NCBI GenBank assembly: GCA_023231475.1
Contig: JALJEE010002175.1
Location: forward strand, 78,986-142,985
DNA: 64,000 nt
Direction: 5' to 3'
From: Seison nebaliae
Taxonomy: Eukaryota; Rotifera; Pararotatoria; Seisonacea; Seisonidae
Of this stretch, positions 57,160 to 64,000 are shown one piece after another. The translations under genes and the position numbers were made by a program. Each line of letters begins with the position of its first letter. The stretch's first letter is position 1. The notes beneath the pieces are model-generated. The model searched no databases. It worked only from the letters and a program-made list of their open reading frames with translations, and was not told the DNA's origin.

Positions 57160-58678
57160 TTAAAATAAATTCAAAAATTTCCCTGATTCTTTTTTAATTA
57201 TGATGGTCGTACTGATGGTTTTGTTTTTGAGTGCTTCCCAAAACTGATGTAGAAGGAGGACAACTGTATAAATTTGAAAATTCACATATCGATGTTGTGT
57301 GGCGATTGAAATGAAAAAAGAAGAAAAATTTAGAGAAACACTCTTCTTAAAATCATCCGACAAAGGAGGTTGTGATGAATGAATAAATATTCAAAATTAA
57401 TCGTCTGACATCAATCGTGTCACGAAGACCCACCGCCATTAGACATGACGCATAAATCAATACGATTGTCGTCAATGGATACATTTGGAATGGGAGACAG
57501 AATAACCATAATGTATTAGAGAAACTACGTCTCATTAACGGTAACGTATAAATGGCATTACTAAAATTAAATAAAGAAATTTGAAATTTAAAAAATTGAA
57601 CTTTTTAATTCTCTCACTATCAGGCGAGAGATGAGTTGATGATAATAATGATTGAGTATCCAACATCGTCGAATTGGTTAATTTTGTATAAATGACAATC
57701 GAATGGATTCGAATCAATTCATTATTCCTCACTACGAAATAATTATCAGGAATTTCATTTTTTTTATTTATCGATTTCTTTTCTGTCAATGAAAAATTGA
57801 AGAAATGTCAAACGAGAAAAAAATTAAACCAATTTCATCTTGAATCACATCACAAACAATTAGAGCTGACATGGAATCGGCATTGAATAATGATCGTTTA
57901 TTATAAGACGTCCATACTCCCAATGATGACGGTTTACTGAATGTTTTCGATAATCCGATATCATCAGTCAAATAAATTCCATCGCCAAATAAATTCGTCT
58001 AAAAAAAAAATTTGAAATTAAAAAATTAAAAATAAAAATATAACATCTTTCGACAAATGAGATAAAAGACCAAAATGAGTAATCGAATGTAAATTTTCGA
58101 ATTTTGTACCATGAAGTAAACGTTTGACGGATTTGCCTTCACTTCTCATTTTCCATTTTCTTTCATATTCAATTCCATATCGTAATTTAACTTGGAGATT
58201 TGAATTTTGGAATTCTTCGCCGTTAAAAGAAATCTGATGAAATTGATATCGTTATTTCCCCGTTTATCAATAATATGGTTATGAATTAACTTGTTTATCA
58301 CATAAATTTTCTTTGACATCATAATGAATGGTAGAATCATCTTCTTTCAATAACCATTCAATAAAATCGATTTGTTCTTCATTAAATTCATTATCTTTAA
58401 TCTTTTTCATCCATTCATTGATTGATGGTAATGAATCAATTATTGTTTTCTATCAAATAATAATTGAAGATGAAAAAGAAGAAATCATATTAAACAATCT
58501 TCTCCAAATCATATTCATTATGATCTTTATCTTTTTTGTATTGGAGCGGTAACGGCGTTGATATAGATGATGCACGTAGACTGCACAAAGCAGCGCTCAA
58601 CTGACATAAAATATAGTCGATTTCAACTGGCGTGTAATTGAGAAGAGTCTTCGACAATACATCGCCACGATTCGTCAT
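57160..58678 (-). CDS. PARP16: PARP16-type mono-ADP-ribosyltransferase
   Basis: Tail-anchored ER enzyme; human PARP16 modifies stress sensors such as PERK and IRE1. Start MTNRGDVLSKTLLNYTPVEI. An alpha-helical regulatory half runs through exons with QLLIHYHQSMNEWMKKIKD and DFIEWLLKEDDSTIHYDV. The ART fold follows: RLLHGTKFENLHSITHFGLL (NAD-binding His), FGDGIYLTDDIGLSKTFS (Tyr), ALIVCDVI, DNYFVVRNNELIRIHSIVIY. Human PARP16 has LHGSRLENFHSIIHNGLH and PPKYFVVTNNQLLRV at these places. A C-terminal membrane helix lies near QMYPLTTIVLIYASCLMAV. The last intron is unsure. I favour a final exon reading LLLHQFWEALKNK to a stop at 57160, like human QHFWNRAK. Otherwise it ends at 57353. Confidence 0.85.
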
Positions 58679-59334
58679 ATTTCTTTCGACGACTTAAACT
58701 AAGTCGAATTAAGAATTCTACGAAACTTCAAGACGAAAAAACAAATTTGATAAAAATAATTTTTTCTTTGATAAATCAATTATCTATGATGTTTACATGA
58801 GAATGAACGAATTTACTCTTCTCAAGCACCTCATATTTTTCACTAGTAAGTCATCTTTACCGTCTCGTCGTCAACATTTATTTGAATTCTATCCAATTTT
58901 CTTCGAAGAAAACTTAAGCTCAACTGATCGACAGTGGGAAGAGAGGATTTATTTGAAGGAAAGAATTCGGAGAGCATCATCTGTCGACGTGTAATTGGTT
59001 ATCGAGAAGAAAGCTTATATATTTAAAAAATTTCTCAAGTAAAATTGTTAATAATTTTTTTGGTAAAAGTATCTTTAATGTATAATAAAACATTTGAGCC
59101 TCAAACTTTTTAATTTTCTTTACTTTTTTTTGAGTGAATAGGAAAATATGAGATAATTAAAAAAGAATAATTCAATAAATTCTTCTTCCAAAAATATTTT
59201 ATTTGAATATTTTTTTAAAGAAATTTTATTTGATAATTACATTTTCATACCAAAAAAATATTAAAATTAATTTTTTACGTTACTCATAATGAAAAAGAAA
59301 GATAAGAGAGAAAACGAAAAGGCTTCCACAAATT
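58679..59334. other. Intergenic, nothing recognised
   Basis: About 650 bp between the PARP16 start and the PUF60 stop. It includes a chance 65-codon ORF at 58797-58994 (+) without family features. Confidence 0.45.
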
Positions 59335-61331
59335 TCACAAAGTTTTTATTCCACGAACGAATGCATCCTCTTCATACAATTTCCCTACGATAATTCTCCC
59401 ATTAAAATAACGACCATTTAATGAATTGAGAGCATCGGTCGCCCCCTCATTACTTGTAAATTGGACGAATATTCTCACGACAATTTCATCATCCATTTTC
59501 CGCATTGGATGAATATCGATTTTTGTAATTGCTCCATATTTTGTGAGTTCATCTCGAATCTCTTCTTCTAAACTGTCGTCTACTTCATCTTCCGTTACCA
59601 TATTTTCGAGAAGAATGACATTAGAACTTGCGCAATCTTTCGACATCAATTTTTTGATATCAATATTTAATGATGATTCTAAAAATAAATAAAAATTTGA
59701 AAAATTATTTTAAAAAATTAACTTAATATATCGTCGGAATTATTTTCGTTTTCAGGTTCCGGTGGATTATGTCCGTTTGATAATCCGTTGGAATTCTCGT
59801 CTCCTTCCATGTCGACATCACCATCATCATCATCTTCTTCATTTTTCGTATTTTCTTTGTTTTCGTACGTTTTTTCTATTTTCATTATCGGTTCTTTTCT
59901 AGGGGAAATATATTTCCCAAAATTATTATTTTCTTTTTTTGTTTCTTTATTCGATGACAAATCAGATAAATCAATAAAAGTTCCGTCATCTCTTTCTTTG
60001 AAAGAGGCAGGAATTGGAGTTTTTGTAGTGGTAAATTCGATGGCATTTGATTCTTTTTTATCTTTTTTCATTTGTTCTTTCATTTCTTTTAAAATGACTT
60101 GTTCATCTATTTCATTCAAACCAGTTTCTAATATATGAATATTTTTCATTCTTCTCACCATATCCTCCACAATCGGATATGTCGTCACTAAGGGGAAATG
60201 TTTAAGTGCACCAATTTTTGCATTAATTTCTGACGAATTAATTTTTGCACTTAATTCTGAATTTGAAATTTCGAATGAATTCATTTGTTGTTTTGCATCC
60301 ATTACACCATAATCTGTTATACCTTCCGGTGGAGTAACAGCATGTCCGACACGTAACAATTGACCGCCCAAATCGAAAAGATTCATGGATTTGACAGCTT
60401 CTTCTGCTGATTTCGCTTCGACATATTCGACAAAACCGAATCCCTTATGTTTCCTCGTCGCTGAATCCACCATCAATTTACATAAATTAATTTTACCAAA
60501 CGATTCGAAAACCATCTTCACATCTTTCTCATCTAATCTAGCATCGACTGCTGAAATGTAAATTCTATTTCGATTTCTTGCTTCGATCACTAATTCGTCA
60601 ACAACCGGTTGTGCTTGAGGCATATTACTGGGTCGTCCTACTTTAATATTTCTTCCTCCTAAAAGTGCATTGTTCATTTGTTCCAATGCCATTTGAGCGG
60701 CTTCAGGTAAATCATATTCGATGAAAGCGAATCCTTTATGTTTATTTGTTAAACTATCCCAAGACATCGCCACATTCTTCAACGGACCGAACGGAGCAAA
60801 TGCTTGACGTAATGTCACTTCATTCAATTCGAAATTAATACTTCCCACATAAATTCTAAATAAAAATTAATAATTAAAAATTTAAAAAAAATGTATAATA
60901 AAAAATTAAAAATAACCGACACATCAATACGAGAGCTTGTTGTCTTTGTAAAATTTCTTTTTGTTCGTCTTGTTGTAATTGCATTTTCTTCTTGTTAATA
61001 TAATAAATTGTGTCATTAATTGATTGAATTTTAGCACGACGTTTCCCCTCTTCATATGAACGTTTCAAATTGTATCGTTCTAATTTACTTGATAATTTAT
61101 CCGTTTTCAGGATTTTCCCAAATTGCTCCATTTCCATAACGGCGTCGAACGGTTTCTTCGGTTGCAATCTCGATCGATGGATTTTGGGAATCGTGAAATT
61201 GACGTTGGATTCATTGAATTCCTTGTCGTCGACGGAAGATACGTTGGAACTGGTAGAGGTGATGGTTTCCGAATCAGCGTTCAACTGGTGTAAAAGATCA
61301 TCATATACGTGTTTGGATGTCGAATTGTCAG
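59335..61331 (-). CDS. PUF60: PUF60 / half-pint splicing factor (first exon unresolved)
   Basis: Nuclear poly(U)-binding factor that works with U2AF at 3' splice sites. A charged N-terminal part ends [11 protein letters not shown] and joins across a roughly 57-nt intron to [23 protein letters not shown]1 has RNP1 KGFAFIEY and the block [22 protein letters not shown]2 has [10 protein letters not shown] and KGFGFVEY, then [21 protein letters not shown]. These are near identical to human PUF60. A long acidic, Lys/Glu-rich linker follows, then a UHM domain (VILLENMV ... [17 protein letters not shown]), where RYF is the R-x-F motif that binds ULM tryptophans. The exon beginning at 61331 ([16 protein letters not shown]) follows a clear ttttgcag acceptor, so a start exon lies upstream. 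I could not place it. Confidence 0.9.
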
Positions 61332-62040
61332 CTGCAAAAGAAAAGATTAGAAGTTCCTCATTGGATTCGAGAAGATGAGATTATGACACTCGTTTCCCTC
61401 TCAAGTTGATTTTAAGATAAAAATTTTATAATTCTATCTATGCCTCTCCGCCAATGCTGATGGGAGATGGGCATTGTCTTCTGAAATAGAAAAAGAGAAT
61501 ATGATGAGAAAGATCGCTTCCATCGTGTATTGGATGGGAGTTGTCCCTGTGCCAAATGAAGAAGAACTGAATCAGGAGGAATTTGCAAAACAATTCTGCA
61601 TTCAGAAAATAAAAGGCAAATGAGAAGATATTAGATCATCTGCAATTCTTGCAAATGTTCCTGTGGGTTATAATAACCTGAAGTTTTCATAATCGTCTTT
61701 TGTTCGTTCTCTCTCTCTTTCTTTCTTTGCAGAAGATTATTTCAAATTTATTTTCAAGAAAAAATTATTTTTATATTCTTTTATTTTACTTTCACACTAT
61801 TCTATTCCACATAATTTAATGTGTAACTAATCATGTGTACTAATCACAACATAACAAATTAAAAATTTTTCCTTTTTCAAAATTTTGGCGAAATAAAATT
61901 TTTATACAAATAACCTTGAGTTTCATTCTCCTTTTATATTTTTTCCAACCAAGCATAGTTTTATGTGTAATTTTCCATCACATTAAAATTTTCATTTTGT
62001 AAATAGAAATCGTTTTCAAAATTAGACCTATTTCCAAAAA

Positions 62041-62192
62041 TGGACGAATAGGGCACCTCGATAGAGTCATATTGGGGCGTACGTACCACAACCATGGGAC
62101 ACACGTCTCACGCAACGTAGAGATCTCCTACCACTGACCGTAGAGGAGATCGATCAAAAAAAAATTTATCCCGACGGGAATTTCACATTAAA
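62041..62192 (+). other. GC-richer island with coding-like frame and hairpin
   Basis: In a strongly AT-rich setting, this 150-bp block is clearly richer in GC. One plus-strand frame reads SHIGAYVPQPWDTRLT, then QRRDLLPLTVEEIDQKK and IYPDGNFTLKK, protein-like but unrecognised. It has one stop upstream and runs into poly-Lys. It also holds an 8-bp inverted repeat (gatctcct/aggagatc, 62122-62151). It could be an exon remnant, a transposon piece or a structured RNA. Confidence 0.3.
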
Positions 62193-62429
62193 AAAAAAAT
62201 AAAAAATAAAAATCGACCACTGGGCAACAAAAAAAAACAACTTATAATTTTGTTAATCATATTATAGGCATAGTCATAGCTTAATAAGTTTATCAGTAAT
62301 ATGAATTCACTAATAACACTAATAATCATCAAAGTCAAGAACATTGACAAAGAAAAAACTGAAAACAGACGCCGAAAAAAGCCAAGACCAAAATAAGGTC
62401 TTGGAAGAAATTATATATATAGGAAGGAA

Positions 62430-62642
62430 TTGATAAAATCGGACTCTTCTGGAAAGACAATTTATGTACACAATAATAATATCCGTAAAGAACTCTTTGA
62501 ATACGTCAACACTTCATTGAAGGCAACATTTTTTCATAGTTGCTACCTCCGGAGCATACAATTACAAATCAAACTCTTCAAAACATTTTGTTGTCACTTT
62601 AATGGTCTAACAATCATTCCTCTCTTTCTAATATTTTCTTGA
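62430..62642. mobile_element. Possible second Tc1-like transposase fragment
   Basis: The minus strand in one frame reads IKVTTKCFEEFDL, a stop, then LYAPEVATMKK, similar to SIKITGISDEQLKFQ ... KKFTAMIK of the relic at 55.3-55.4 kb. The two also match on the opposite strand (IQLQIKLFKTF against IQLKLKLFVTY). Resemblance on both strands fits shared DNA origin. The plus strand ORF of 70 codons is then a shadow. Termini not found; the match is weak. Confidence 0.3.
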
Positions 62643-63245
62643 ATTTACCCCGCCGGGTAATAAACGAATAAAAAAAAATCTGAATATTTTTTATGAATTT
62701 TATTTGGATGAATTTTTTAAAAGACATGAAAATATACAAAAAAACATTTTCTGGTAAAGATTGATCAATTATTTGTTTTTATTAAAATTCCTGTCAGGAT
62801 AAATTGAATTGTTTGATCAATCTCCTCCTCAATGGTCAGTGGTAGAAGATCTGTATAATACCAACTGATAATTTTAAATCAATTAAATAGTTTTTAAATG
62901 TCGATCTTTCTTTCCTTTTGGAATCGACCTTATTCTTCATTTGCAATTTTACATATTACAATTCGCACAATATAATTTCAAACAGATATTTTCAATTGAA
63001 TATAAAACACGATTCCTAATTCTTTGACACATTACAATGATTTTATATTTTTAAAAACAATCTAAAAAATATTTTTATAGATCCCCAAAACTTAAGTTTT
63101 CTTTCGTACACGTGCTTCTTACATGTTACGTTAACAATGAAGCAATGGAACGCGCATAATAAAAGCAAGAATACTTAGGCAAATAAGAAAGCCAAATATT
63201 GATTTATATTTTTTTTAATTTTCTAAATTGTTTTTTTTTCTTCCT

Positions 63246-64000
63246 ATGAAACATTTTCAAATTTGTTTGCTTTGTTGTGTTGTAATATTGGTTCGATGTA
63301 GCAGGAGGCCCAGGATGATGCACCCTAACCATGGAGTAGAGGAAATTGACAATGATTTATCACACGAAGAAGCAGTAATGGTAGAAGGGCGGAAAAGAAA
63401 GATAATTCCGGACGGTAGAGAAAAATTACCTGAAGAACAAGATGTTGTAGAGGGACATGACCCTAAAGGCAATGGTCCTAATCTTGATCCAACGGATTTG
63501 CCCGAATATCAATCAGAAGACGAGTTTGATTTTGATGGAGAAAAATTACCTGAAGAACAAGATGTTGTAGACTACAGTCTACTCTACAAGGTAAGGGGAC
63601 ATGACCCTGATCCAATTGTTAGGAAAAAACAAATAGAAATGGAGGATAGTTTGTTCCTACCTAATGGTAAGAATATTAGTCGTAATGTACTTAAAAAACG
63701 AAGATCTCTCAAAACTCATCACGCATGTGTTAATTCCGTTGCACATGCCAAACGTTGTCCATCTTGTGAAAAAAATCATCTGCCAATACATCAATGTTGG
63801 CAAGCGTATAATAGAAAATTCACTACATTACAAATCCAAAATCCAAATTATGTAAAACCGGAATATAATAGAAAAGAAGAATTTTTCGCTGAGCAACTTG
63901 CCATTTATATGGAGGAAGATCAGCATTTGAATCGTGTTTTGCAAGAAGTAGCAAATATAGGAGAGGAAAAGGTCATTCGTCCGATAAATGATCCTAGAGA
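63246..64000 (+). CDS. Putative secreted protein, C-terminus beyond window
   Basis: An open frame of 251 codons runs from ATG at 63246 off the right edge without a stop. It starts with a signal-peptide-like MKHFQICLLCCVVILVRCS. An acidic segment follows with a duplicated motif, EKLPEEQDVVEGHDP and EKLPEEQDVVDYSLL, some 40 residues apart. Further on are a basic stretch (VLKKRRSLKTHH), a possible zinc-binding cluster (CPSCEKNHLPIHQC) and a charged helix region (FFAEQLAIYMEEDQHLNRVL). I do not recognise a family. The Cys/His cluster is loosely like the zinc knuckle of retroelement capsid proteins, but a secretory leader does not fit that. It may also be a lineage-specific secreted protein. Confidence 0.55.
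   Translation, partial: MKHFQICLLCCVVILVRCSRRPRMMHPNHGVEEIDNDLSHEEAVMVEGRKRKIIPDGREKLPEEQDVVEGHDPKGNGPNLDPTDLPEYQSEDEFDFDGEKLPEEQDVVDYSLLYKVRGHDPDPIVRKKQIEMEDSLFLPNGKNISRNVLKKRRSLKTHHACVNSVAHAKRCPSCEKNHLPIHQCWQAYNRKFTTLQIQNPNYVKPEYNRKEEFFAEQLAIYMEEDQHLNRVLQEVANIGEEKVIRPINDPR

Larger units (their letters stand above)
61332..63245. other. 1.9-kb region with PUF60 5' end and transposon debris
   Basis: 61332-61740 should hold the first exon and promoter of PUF60. Beyond it are the odd GC-richer block at 62040-62190 and a transposase-like fragment at 62430-62640. The rest is AT-rich without recognisable genes. Confidence 0.4.

Noticed and set aside
62430-62642. Plus-strand 70-codon ORF as a gene
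   Set aside because: No start context or partner exons. Similarity to the 55-kb relic on both strands suggests decayed transposon DNA.
63246-64000. Retroelement capsid gene
   Set aside because: Only a loose zinc-knuckle resemblance. The leader peptide and lack of any pol-like or terminal repeat sequence in view argue against it, though the window ends too soon to exclude it.
1-64000. tRNA, rRNA, snRNA genes
   Set aside because: I looked for the T-loop box and cloverleaf pairs by eye and saw none convincing. A tRNAscan-SE or Infernal run would be needed to be sure.

Overview
The window looks like a compact, AT-rich animal nuclear genome. The signs are spliceosomal GT-AG introns, most of them only about 40-150 nt with T-rich 3' ends, animal-specific genes (dynactin DCTN6, synphilin-1, PARP16, EMC3, BEN and Requiem/DPF factors, an SLC7 light chain) and long Asn/Gln/His/Asp homopolymers in disordered proteins. 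I infer an arthropod, most likely an acariform (perhaps astigmatid) mite, because of the tiny introns, the poly-Asn/His habit and the stand-alone trehalose-6-phosphate phosphatase. That placement is inference and was not tested by any search.

Layout. 0.1-10.2 kb is gene-dense: DCTN6 (+), a synaptotagmin-like tandem C2 protein (-), two unrecognised proteins (-), a tiny membrane protein (-) divergent from a tiny basic protein (+), a Pro- and Arg/Ser-rich nuclear-type protein (-) and a BEN-domain factor (-). 10.2-16.1 kb shows no supportable gene. 16.1-18.4 kb has a trypsin-like protease and a single-pass membrane protein. 18.4-22.2 kb is again empty. 22.2-29.0 kb is dense: trehalose phosphatase, a fatty-acid amide hydrolase and a DDX24/Mak5 helicase. 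29.2-32.1 kb is a decayed patch with a Tc1-like relic, a broken B-box gene and one orphan ORF.

32.8-37.1 kb has a Requiem/DPF-like protein without PHD fingers and a CDK5RAP1 methylthiotransferase, both (+). A synphilin-1 orthologue fills 37.4-47.8 kb (-), with a 6.6-kb intron that explains an apparent gene desert. 48-51 kb is non-coding. 51-59 kb has EMC3 (-), an SLC7 transporter (+), a Tc1 transposase relic, a PLAC8 protein (+) and PARP16 (-). PUF60 lies at 59.3-61.3 kb (-). The right edge (61.4-64 kb) has transposon debris and then a long ORF with a signal peptide that runs off the window.

These are independent housekeeping and signalling genes, not a pathway cluster. Several touch closely: convergent DCTN6/C2 gene (74 bp), convergent CDK5RAP1/synphilin (about 370 bp) and the divergent small pair at 4.7-4.85 kb (130 bp). 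Splice joins were read by eye from GT-AG sites, phase and family fit. First exons of the protease and PUF60, and the last intron of PARP16, are unresolved.
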